Assembly (NCBI GenBank): GCA_000151295.1
Contig: GG745333.1
Coordinates: 568,665 to 587,344 of the forward strand
Direction of reading: 5' to 3'
Origin: Allomyces macrogynus ATCC 38327
Taxonomy: Eukaryota; Blastocladiomycota; Blastocladiomycetes; Blastocladiales; Blastocladiaceae
DNA: 18,680 nucleotides
Below the pieces are notes generated by a model, which had not been told where the DNA came from, did no database searches, and saw nothing but the letters and a program-made list of their open reading frames with translations. Shown here one piece after another: positions 10,701 to 18,537 of this stretch. Each line of letters opens with the position of its first letter. Position 1 is the stretch's first letter. Both the position numbers and the translations under genes were made by a program.

Positions 10701-11261
10701 GCCTGGCCGCAATGGACCAGCGACGACGCCCAAAAGTTGCGCCGGTGGAGGTGGAGCGCCAGGATTGCGCGGAACTGGTCGCGCATCAGGCATCGGTGGA
10801 GCTGGGAACCGTGCGTATGTCGAGCTCACGGCAGGACCAGGTGGAGAGTGAGCAGGCAACCCACTGTGCATCGTGTACGTGGCCCCTGGCCACATCGGGC
10901 CAGGTTGCGCGTGCATCGGTGCGTGCACGAGCGCCAGCCACGGGACGTGCAGTGGAGCGTAGGGACCAGGAAGCGCGCCGTGAAGCGACAGATCGGTTAC
11001 CGGTGGGCGGCCAGGCGCGGCTGGTCCGGCACCATAATGTGCAGCGTAATACGCATAGAGCACGGGATCCACAGCAGGTGGAACTGCGGCGCCAGCGTGC
11101 AGGTCGAATTGATCTTGTTGAGTGGGAGGCGGCGGGCGAGCGGCGAGATGGGGAAGCACGGGTCTGGGTCGGTCAGCAGGAGCAGGACGGCCTGGTGAAG
11201 TCGGGGCTCTGGCCACGGCCGAAGTAGATGGCGCGACATGCTGAGGAGGTGGGCCCGACAT
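7766..11261 (-). CDS. hAT transposase, five exons, BED finger and hATC domain
   Basis: It cuts and re-inserts the element by binding its terminal repeats. The exons are 11261-9471, 9417-9189, 9110-8795, 8715-8283 and 8206-7766; the introns are 53, 78, 79 and 76 nt. All phases agree and give 1069 residues. Residues 1 to ~290 are Pro/Ala-rich. The BED zinc finger uses C347, C350, H370 and H374 (CLRC...NLLKHLQGH). The catalytic region has FDLYTS (D474), TTVDNASN (D541), the CLAH motif (C575, H578) and DVSTRWNSTYDM after the first intron. ATELLSGDSYPTLALG is formed only by splicing. An Ala/Pro/Gln-rich coiled insert precedes the hATC block LEWWYKNESRFPNVARVARR (E892). The join SSER-AFSLSGRVLSK restores the signature hATC sequence. 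A Ser/Thr/Ala tail of about 105 residues follows. The ATG at 11261 is preferred, but the frame is open 53 codons further upstream. Confidence 0.92.
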
Positions 11262-11715
11262 GATCGTGCAGCTTGGTTTCTCAACGGTCAGCGAAGGAGA
11301 ATGCGGCCAAGCGGGAGCGTGCTGGTTTTGTCGGGCACTGTGGAAGAGACCACGACATGACGACGACGAGAGCATGTTGGAGCTGGAGCCAGGTCCAATA
11401 CCGTAACAGTGAAGCACCACAGTCCCAAAACGTCGGCCGCAACTTGGCAGTCAGGAATTCTTCCATTTCGCAGACAGGTCCATGAACGAATCTGTTTTTC
11501 AAATCGAGCAGGCCGGGAATCTCGGTGTCGTCGGCCGTTGAGCGTGGTCCACACGGCCGTTCTGGCCACGGATCGCGAGCAGGATCACCAGTACGGTGCG
11601 GGCAGTTAGAGCGAGGAATTGCAGCGCTAAGAGCCAAGTGGGTTGATCATGATCAGCGCGTGCAGCGCATCGTCAACGATGGCTGCTGACAGCGTCGCCC
11701 GCTCGCCGTGCACGT
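11262..11715 (-). promoter_or_regulatory. Transposon interior upstream of the transposase (leader/promoter)
   Basis: About 450 bases lie between the transposase start and the right inverted repeat and should hold its promoter and 5' UTR. A 118-codon minus-strand frame (11637-11281) here has fairly protein-like composition, including RFVHGPVCEMEEFLTAKLRP, but matches nothing I know. It might be an upstream exon, a captured host fragment or chance. Confidence 0.4.
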
Positions 11716-11860
11716 CGCGTCATGGCATGGCATGGCTCCTGTCTGACTCAAACGCACGCGACAGCCCGCAGAATCCACTGAAAGATCCGTCGGATATCCA
11801 TGGATCCGTGCGTCAAAATACCCATCCATACCCGTATCCGTCGATCCGTTGGAAGGCCTA
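11716..11860 (-). repeat. Right terminal inverted repeat of the hAT element (145 bp)
   Basis: It is the inverted partner of 7451-7595, with 143 of 145 bases matching. Its outer end, GGAAGGCCTA, directly abuts the right target duplication. It carries the same GGAT-rich (here ATCC) subterminal array. Confidence 0.95.
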
Positions 11861-11868
11861 GGCATGGA
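11861..11868. repeat. Right 8-bp target-site duplication of the hAT element
   Basis: GGCATGGA is identical to 7443-7450. Removing the element and one copy joins 7450 to 11869 and restores the pre-insertion sequence. Confidence 0.93.
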
Positions 11869-12191
11869 GGCAGGCAAAAAGTTGGGCAGGAGCCAATCGA
11901 CAGATCGACAGTACGTGCATCGCCATGGTCAATCACCATTGTAAGAGCACTCATGGCCACTGTTCAGTCGCTTTGGGAGAGTCGCAAATGCGCCCGTGGG
12001 CTGTCGATAAAATTCTTGACTGTCGGCCAGTCACCCAGCTCGACAGCAGCAATGGCACGGTCATGTTCTTGTGCCCAGCAAGGAAAAGCAGTGAAGAATC
12101 GGCACGTCTGTTAGAGACGTGCTGTTGCGCGAGCGTTCAGAAATATGACTAGAGTTGAAATGACGAGGTCGGGAAGCTGGACGATATTCAT
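11869..12191 (-). pseudogene. 5' part of the decaying gene split by the hAT transposon
   Basis: On the minus strand a frame beginning at the ATG at 12191 reads MNIVQLPDLVISTLVIFLNA and continues, in the same frame, through RAIAAVELGDWPTVKNFIDS and SALTMVIDHGDARTVDLSIG up to the insertion point. It is interrupted by TAA at 12113-12111 and TGA at 11966-11964. Staying in one frame with protein-like sequence between the stops suggests a once-coding exon. It is contiguous with 7450 before insertion by the target-duplication argument. A one-base frame change is needed further on to join the best downstream fragment. Family unknown. Confidence 0.42.
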
Positions 12192-12635
12192 TGGATACTT
12201 GGGTTGAGTGCATGGTGAGCAAGGGTGACTGGGCACCCTGGGGGCGGGTGGAGAGGTGCCTTGCTCTTGGCGCCGTTTTGGCGCTCGGGTCACGCCCTGG
12301 ATTGGCAAACAGATCATCACTTTGCGCAGCATGCTCAAGACCGTTCATGAGCTGGGCAGAAAATTCGCTCCATTTTCGAGAAGGGACAGCAAAGGAGCAT
12401 GAAAAGAGTGGAATGTGCATCCGCGCCTAACCTCACAATCGACTTTCTCAAGTTTTTGGACACGGTATGCACCGCATGCTCGACAGATCTGACAGGAATG
12501 GCTTGGGCGAAGGATGGCAAGACTGACCGACAACCGTTGCAACTGAAATGATTTTGAGAAAAGAACCGGAAGCAGGCCCGAAATATATCCAGCGCAAGCC
12601 CACCCTCCGACACGCCCTCCATCGCTGCAAGACAC
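12192..12635. other. Intergenic region between the pseudogene and eL18
   Basis: This is about 440 bases in which I see no supported gene. It contains the 3' flank of eL18 and any residual promoter of the pseudogene. Short open frames on both strands have no recognisable content. Confidence 0.45.
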
Positions 12636-13285
12636 TTAGTTCTTGTAGCCACGCGACGCGCGACGGCCACGAGCGCGCTCGAACTTGCGGCCCTTGGAGC
12701 GCACGTAGGGCTTGGCCGACGACTTGGAGGTGCCCGGAGCCTTGCCGAAGTGCTTGACGGCCTCGCGCATGCGCGAGCCGCGGAGCAGGACCGTGTTCGA
12801 GCCCGTCGGTGCGCGCAGCGCCAGCTGGTCGATCGTGATAGCCTCGCCACCGTTCTTGACGATACGAGCGCGCGCCGACGCCGTGAACTTCAGGGCAGCG
12901 ACCGTCAGCTTGGGGAACGCCGTAAGGCGCACGTCGTCCGTGACGGGGGCAACAATGACAGCGATCTTGTCCTCCTTGCCCTTCATGTTAAGAGCGATCT
13001 TCGACAGCGACACCGGCGGCTTGTAGATCTTCGACTTGACCAGACGCGCCAGAATCGTCTTGTTGAAGGCAGAGTCCGTGCGGCGAGCAAGGAACTTGTA
13101 CAGCTATTTTTTCGCCAATTCGCCGAGTCAGTTTACTGCTATTCGAACGGTACCTCAATCGCTGCGGGGACGGGAACGGCCGCAAATAAAAAACGCACCT
13201 TCACGAGCAGCAGCAGGTAGGGGTTACCAGAGGCAGCCTCCTTGCGCTGCGTCTTCTTGACGTGGTGGCGCTGAATGTCGATACC
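12636..13285 (-). CDS. RPL18: 60S ribosomal protein eL18 (exons 2 and 3; initiator exon unresolved)
   Basis: This is a structural protein of the large ribosomal subunit. Exon 13285-13199 encodes [20 protein letters not shown] and then [10 protein letters not shown] 95-nt intron (13198-13104; GTGCGT donor, AAATAG acceptor) joins it to [20 protein letters not shown] in exon 13103-12636. The match to eL18 runs along the whole length and ends in [20 protein letters not shown] followed by RGYKN. With an initiator Met the protein is 185 residues, against about 188 in animals. The first exon must supply only ATG, because GGT (Gly2) follows a strong acceptor (TGTGCAG). The nearest ATG followed by GT on this strand is at 13863-13861, which would imply a 575-nt first intron. 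The C-terminus resembles animal and early-diverging fungal forms more than budding yeast. Confidence 0.95.
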
Positions 13286-14099
13286 CTGCACAGCACGAAC
13301 GGCATAGCGCGCAACAGCGCGAATTGACGGTTAGGCGCCCGAAATTACGCAACGATAGTGCTTAACGATGTCACCGTGCGGACCACCCGCACATGCAGGT
13401 CGTCGCCATGACCCCCAAAATCACCACTCGCTTGAATTTGCCATGCGAGTGCAACCCCTCGTTGTGCAACATTTCGGCAGCGCAATCGTCGTGTTCACGC
13501 TCAACGAGCCGAACCGCGAGCATTTCAACCCGCCAATCGTTGGAAACCTCGCAAAACGAGGTTCGCCCGAGTGCAGCGATGCAGCGCAGAGGCGGGACCA
13601 GAGTTTCGTGACGATTTCAACGGTCGTTCGTTCGTTTCGGTAACGGATGGACGGGCGTGACCACGGCGATGCGTCGGCGATTTTAAGCGCAGTTTGTGCA
13701 AAATCCGCGAGGGACGGCGGTCGCTTCAGCGAGCAAGGGGCGTGGAGCGACGATTTCGGGTTGGTTTGGCCAAGGGGCGGAGATGGTCGTGGTGGGTGGT
13801 CATGGCGACGGTGGCAGTGCTGGTGATGCTGGCGGGCAGTGGGCGGCTGGTGGCCCATACCATTGTGAAGCAACCAATGAGATGGGGGTGAGAGGGAGAA
13901 GGTCAAGGGCGGCGCCGCAACCAGCTCGAAAACTGCAACCTGCCACGCACATCGAGGTTATTTTTGGCAGTCAAATGACTTGATGATTGGATGTTTCGCT
14001 TGATCAGCGCCGCATTTTCCTTGAATTTTTGGGCAAGTCCACAGTCCTGCCGCACCTTCGGGCACTCCACGCAGCCTACTCCTGTCGCAACTAAATGAG
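13286..14099 (-). promoter_or_regulatory. eL18 upstream region, probable first intron, initiator exon and promoter
   Basis: No protein-coding content is supported apart from a candidate ATG-only exon at 13861-13863 (ACAATG followed by donor GTATGG). If that is right, 13286-13860 is the first intron and the promoter lies beyond 13863. A CCAAT sequence occurs on the plus strand near 13875. Alternatively a non-canonical donor nearer exon 2 is used. Confidence 0.4.
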
Positions 14100-14910
14100 A
14101 TGCAACTTCCCGCAGTCAAGACGCTGCGCTGATGCGAACGCGATTGGCGGGGCTAGTCGGGGCTGGCCGGCCACGGCCGTGCACGTCGGTCGTTGGTGCT
14201 GCTTGCCATGTGCGATGCGGTTTGCGAATCGTGTGCTGGTGCTGTGACGGTCGCGGTGATCTGCGCTGCCCTGTCTGCGTTGGCATCTTCAGTGTGAGCG
14301 TTGCAGCCCATCTGCCGCCGTCCAGCTCCAGCTCCAGCTTCCCGAACTACACCATGCGTCAGTGGCACGTCGGCGCACGGCCGCTTGTCGTGTCTACGGA
14401 TGTCGCTCGAGGGCTGGTGCTGGCGTGTTTTTCGTGGACGCGAGGCGTGAGATTGCGGTGCGCCAACCCACAGGTCTGCACCTGGTCTGACCTTTTCGCG
14501 ATCGACCACTGCAATTTCGGCGAGTTCCAGCTCACGGCTTCCTGACAACCACCACCAGCCAACTGCATTTTCTACCCGCACAGTCTTCCATTCTTCTATC
14601 GGCACCCCCTGTCTGCGCCCAACAGTGGCCGTATGCGTTAAGAGCGCCCACCCCTGAGCAGAAAATAAGCTGCCAGTCCTCTGTGCCTTCAATAAAAGCA
14701 CCTTGCAGCACTTCTCGACGTGGTCCTGGCTGGTATGCCAGCGTGAGCGCGCGGTTCTCGACCCACACCCGCGCTGCCACGGACCCGACATGGGCCCACA
14801 TGGTCGATGATATCGTGCGCGTCGTTGAATTCTTTCGTTTCCTTGATTTGTCGTTTGCACAATTTACCCACTTGCACACTGCACTCGTGCGCAATGTTGG
14901 TTTGAATGTC
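14100..14910 (+). pseudogene. Relic of a tandem-duplicated S1/P1 nuclease gene
   Basis: Four blocks match, in the same order, the flanks and end of the intact nuclease gene downstream. Bases 14100-14137 match 15113-15150 ungapped with six differences. A TTTTCTACCCGCAC block occurs at 14565-14581 and 15353-15370. Bases 14702-14746 match 17211-17255, the last 14 codons plus stop, at 36 of 45 positions (LAALLDVVLAGMPA against LAALLDVVLTGMAA). The 3' flank shares CCCGACATGGGCCC at 14784-14797 and 17306-17319, and looser TTGCACA/CACTTGCACA similarity to about 14910. Most of the coding body (signal peptide, zinc-ligand regions) is missing. Five of the nine differences in the terminal block are synonymous, so the copy probably diverged under selection before decay. 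Confidence 0.7.
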
Positions 14911-15600
14911 CCATTTACCATTATCCAACACGAACGCATTATATGTTCTTCGAGCCTGGCCGGTTCGCTCCTGAGCGGATCGCCGTGAGCGACGAGACAC
15001 AGCCGTAAATATTCATTCTAGAATCCGACAAGCGACCACCTCCAATTCTTCGTGCCAGTCTCTTTGGCGCGCGCGCCACCGCACCACCGTCCCTCGTCGC
15101 TGCCAAACAACAATACAACTTCTCGCAGTCGAAGCGCTGCCCTGATGCGACCGTGGTCTCGGTGTTGGTCAGCCTTGGTCGCGTGAGCTCGCCGACGCCG
15201 TTGCCTGCAGCCGTCTGCAGGTGCCGCGTGGGTCGTGTCCGCGGCTGGAACTCCGCCTTGCTCTCGTGACCGCGTCGCCGTCTCCCGCCAACCCCTGGCA
15301 ACATCGCCGTGCTTCGGCCTCTTCAACCCTGCACCAACGGCCAACAACGGCAGCAATTTTCTACCCGCACCCAACAACGGACACGGTTGCCGACACGCGT
15401 GAAGGCCGCACCCATTACCAACCTGCACGAAACGTGTTGACTGCCTGTCATCGCCCTCGACCGATAAATACTCGCCGTCCCCCCACGACCGTCCTCCCGA
15501 CGCTCTTTTGCTCGATTGCATTTCATCCTCAGCATCTCCACCAACCAACCAACCATCCCCACCTTGTCCGCCAAGTCTCGCGTGCAACCAACCCTTCACG
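14911..15600 (+). promoter_or_regulatory. 5' flank and promoter region of the S1/P1 nuclease gene
   Basis: This is about 690 bases without a supported gene. The part from 15113 is the paralogous counterpart of 14100 onward. GATAAATA at 15463-15470, about 130 bases before the start codon, is a plausible TATA-like element. The leader from about 15475 is C- and CT-rich, like the leader of the Pumilio gene. Long minus-strand frames here are low-complexity shadows. Confidence 0.45.
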
Positions 15601-17255
15601 ATGCGCCAACCCGCCGCCCCGCTCCTGGCCGCTGTCGCATTGGCCACGGCGCTCCTACTCGTCACGGCCGCACCTGAAGTCGCAGCATGGGGCCATACGG
15701 GCCATTCCTTGACGGGCCGCGTGGCCATGCAGCTCGTGCAGCCCTCGACGCGCCGCGCGCTGCAGCAACTACTCCCGGAAGTGAACGGCGACATTGCGCG
15801 CATTTCAAGCTGGGCCGACGAGGTGAAGCGCACGTCGCGGTTCAGCGATACCGGCCCGCTGCATTATTCCGACGCGCATGACGACCCGCCGCACGCGTGC
15901 TCGTACATGATGGCGCGCGACTGCCCCGACGGGAATTGCATCACGGTCGCAATTCAAGGTGCCCCTGATATGCAATTTCGTGCCGGGTGCGGACATGGTA
16001 GCTGACCACTTTGCGTTGACGTCGTGCTGGTGGATAGAATTCTCGTGGGCCGTGCGCAACGCGACGCTCGCAAAGCCGACACCTGCTCCGCCCGCGCCCG
16101 AATTGCCCGAATTCGCGTCTTTAGACAAGCGCACGGTTGACGACGAATACGTCGACATTGACGAGCTCCTTCCTTTGCACACAATGGAGTGGGTCGACGC
16201 GCAGCGCCGCCGCCGGCGTCCAAACCGCCCGCCGCGCCGGCAGCCCAAGCAGCCGAAGCGCGGGAAGAATAAGCCCAAGCCGAAACAGCCCACGCCCACG
16301 CCGCCGCCGCGCCACGACGACAAGCCAGACAAGTCGCTGCCGCTCGGGCAGCGGTACACGGTGGTCGAGTCGCTCAAGTTTTTGGTGCACTTGGGTTCGT
16401 TTACTTCAGTCTGCAAAGCTTGGTCGAACGTGTCGCTCACGCGACTTTTTTTTCGCGATTGTAGTGCAGGACATTCACCAGCCGCTGCACTTGTCGGGCC
16501 GCGACCGCGGCGGTAACGACATGCGCGTCACGTACAACCACCACGCGAGCAACCTGCACTCGGTACGGCTGGCAAATTGAGCATTTTCGCGTCGAAGAAG
16601 GCAGGTCACTTACTTATATTGCCCTCCTTCGCCTTGTAGGTCTGGGACTCGCTGATGCTCGACAAGCACATGCGCGAGGAGCATGGTGGGTCGGAACCCG
16701 CGCTGGCCGAGGCCGTCTTGCTGCAGCTCGCGACCGAGTGGAAGGCTGATGTTTCGGTGCGTTTCCTGCCTCTGGCGAAGACCTTGAATGACCCGTTGTC
16801 TGATTGCTTTGTCGTCGGCGACAAACGTATCTAGACGTGGACGCAGTGCCCGCTGGCTATGCCCGGTGCCGGCAAGGAGACCACGCGCGCGTTTGCCGAA
16901 CAGGTGGACTCGACGCGTGCCGACGGCGCGTACATGGTCACGACCGCGGCACCCGAGGCGGCCGACGACCCGGCAGCCATGGCGGTCGTGCTGTGCCCCG
17001 AGCACTGGGCTACGCAGTCGGACCAGCTCAACTGCGCGACGGTCTGGCAGAACCTCGAGGGCGACCTTGCAGGCGCGTACCACGACGCGAACATTCCGGT
17101 GGCGCGCAAGGCCGTGGCAATGGGGTATGCTTTTTTATCATCGATTGACCGGAGGATACAAGCGTGTATCTGACGATTGGCGCGACGCACTCGTGTCTAG
17201 GGCCGTGCGGCTCGCGGCGCTGCTCGACGTGGTCCTGACCGGCATGGCGGCGTGA
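15601..17255 (+). CDS. Secreted S1/P1-type zinc nuclease, six exons
   Basis: S1/P1 nucleases are secreted tri-zinc enzymes cleaving single-stranded DNA/RNA and removing 3'-phosphates. The exons are 15601-15958, 16038-16394, 16465-16562, 16640-16756, 16835-17124 and 17201-17255; introns of 79, 70, 77, 78 and 76 nt keep phase, giving 424 residues. A hydrophobic signal peptide (1-29) ends before W30, the N-terminal zinc ligand of the mature enzyme (WGHTGHS). The ligands are W30, H35, D73 (SWADEVKR), H88 (GPLHYSDA), H237, D241 and H247 (FLVHLVQDIHQPLH, made by splicing), then H270 and D274 (NLHSVWD, also spliced). All nine are present. CPEHWATQSDQLNCATVW is a typical late block. Residues ~176-218, between NATL and SLKFLVH, are an atypical Arg/Lys/Pro-rich insertion that makes the protein longer than usual for the family. 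A partial duplicate lies just upstream. Confidence 0.95.
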
Positions 17256-18164
17256 GCGCGTGAGCGCGCGACACGGTACAGACAGCACACACGCCCGGCT
17301 GTGGGCCCGACATGGGCCCCATCGCATCGGCCTGCACGGCGACGCTGCTCTTTTCAATTGCACATTTGCACCACACTTGCACAGGGCACGCATGCTCGTT
17401 GGATTTCGCATTGTAAATACATTTGCCAACACGCACGAATTATTTTCAAACCAAGCGCGCTGGGGTTGTTGGTTTGCTGCGCACAGAAGGCGCAAAAAGG
17501 GGAAAAACGGGGCCGGTGCGCGAGAGGAAAATCAAAGTCCAGTTTTGCCACAGGTCGGGTGGGCGTTGGCGCTCCTCCAGCTTGCGAGCCCCAGTGGAGA
17601 AAGACGACGGCGACGACGACGACGACAGCGACAGCACGTTCGCGCCGCGCTCTGCGGCCCAACTCCGCGCAACCACCCGCAGTCTGCTCGCCGCCGCGTC
17701 CCGGGCCGCACGTCGTGCCGCTCGCCCCGCGCGTCCCGCCGCGCCGGCTCCTTCGCGCGCCGCAAAAGGCCCCGCCGACGCCACGCCACCGCGCCCGCTC
17801 GACCGCCAAGCGACCACCGACCGATCACGACTTCCTCTACCGCACCCAACGCCTACCAACGCCCGCGCCAGCTTTGATTCTTCTCAAGGTCAGTCCGCGC
17901 TCCCGCTGATGCCGTCGTGCCGTGCGGGTTGGTCTGCCTGTTCGCGTGTGCTCGCTCGCGCGCCGACCGCAACTGTGCGAGGCGTGTGTGCAGCAGGACC
18001 GACCGACTGTCGCCACTTCCACTGCAAGCTGACCGACCAAACAACTCCCCTCTCCCGCTCTCGTTTACCCGTCGCCAACCTCTAGTCCTGCCCGCAGCTG
18101 CCGCGCGCTCTCGAACTGTTCCTCGCCCTCACGTGCGCCCGCTCGCGCACCGACGACCGCCACC
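17256..18164. other. Intergenic region: nuclease 3' UTR and upstream region of the last gene
   Basis: The first ~170 bases are the nuclease 3' flank, shared with the relic. From about 17600 the sequence is CG- and Arg/Ala-codon-rich with overlapping low-complexity frames and no domain. It is probably the promoter and 5' UTR of the gene starting at 18165. A possible 5' UTR intron runs from the GTCAGT donor at about 17889 (TTCTCAAG before it) to CCTCTAG at about 18086. Confidence 0.4.
17412..17419 (+). promoter_or_regulatory. Consensus Pumilio-binding element (UGUANAUA) in the nuclease 3' flank
   Basis: TGTAAATA lies 157 bases after the nuclease stop codon, in sense orientation. It matches the UGUANAUA motif predicted for the Pumilio protein in this window. 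It is the only exact match I found on either strand. A chance hit in a window this size is quite possible. Confidence 0.4.
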
Positions 18165-18537
18165 ATGGCCGACCCCGACGCCCCGCCCTTGCCAGTCGGT
18201 CCCACACCGCCCGTGCTCGCGCGGCTGGCCACCGGGCCGATGCCAGCGTCGCTCGTCTCGCTCGCGTCGTTCCCGGGCCCCAACTCGGCCGGCGGCGCGA
18301 CTCCCGGGGGCCCCAACTCGAGCGCCATGGGCGGCGACGCGTCGCTCTACCAGCAGGCGTAAAAAGGTGCTCGAACGGCTCGCCGTCATCGACTTTTTCC
18401 CGGCTTACATTGAGACGCGGCTGAGCCTGTGGTTGCGGCCCGTAACCCCCCCCGGTGCCCCGTTCAACACGAACGTTCCCGTCCTCCCCCGGGCCCCGTG
18501 CCCCCGGTTCGCCGGCGTCGGCGGTCATGGGCCGTGA
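18165..18537 (+). CDS. Start of an unrecognised gene with an apparent frameshift
   Basis: The ATG at 18165 sits in a strong context (CGCCACCATGG). The frame encodes MADPDAPPLPVGPTPPVLAR and a Pro/Gly/Ser-rich stretch, and stops at 18360-18362 after GGDASLYQQA. Immediately after, another frame reads KKVLERLAVIDFFPAYIETR, which looks like genuine helical protein, and stays open to a stop at about 18537. A one-base error or mutation near the A-run at 18361-18365, or a small intron, would join the two. I do not recognise the family. Beyond about 18420 the protein turns low-complexity, so the real gene may be cut by a sequence junction there. Confidence 0.4.

Larger units (their letters stand above)
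7451..11860 (-). mobile_element. Complete hAT-superfamily DNA transposon, 4410 bp
   Basis: The element runs from TAGGCCTTCC at 7451 to its complement GGAAGGCCTA ending at 11860. It is flanked on both sides by the identical octamer GGCATGGA. The terminal inverted repeats are 145 bp with two mismatches. Inside, on the minus strand, is one transposase gene with a BED zinc finger, the hAT catalytic region and the C-terminal dimerisation region. Exact target duplications, near-identical ends and an intact spliced reading frame indicate a recent insertion that may still be autonomous. It interrupts an older, decaying host gene. The closest superfamily assignment (hAT; Ac-like ends begin with T/CAGGG) rests on the 8-bp duplication, the TAGG terminus and the transposase domains. 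Confidence 0.95.

Noticed and set aside
10140..11198. Plus-strand 352-codon frame inside the transposon
   Set aside because: It is antisense to the first transposase exon and is Arg/Ser/Cys-rich without domains.
14353..14361. Possible relic start codon (MRQ, as in the intact nuclease)
   Set aside because: Its order relative to the shared leader block is opposite to that in the intact gene, so three matching codons are best taken as chance.
14153..14860. Minus-strand 235-codon frame upstream of the nuclease
   Set aside because: It lies over the nuclease relic in antisense and has no recognisable content.
15018..15833. Minus-strand 271-codon frame over the nuclease promoter and first exon
   Set aside because: It is antisense to a well-supported exon, with low-complexity composition.
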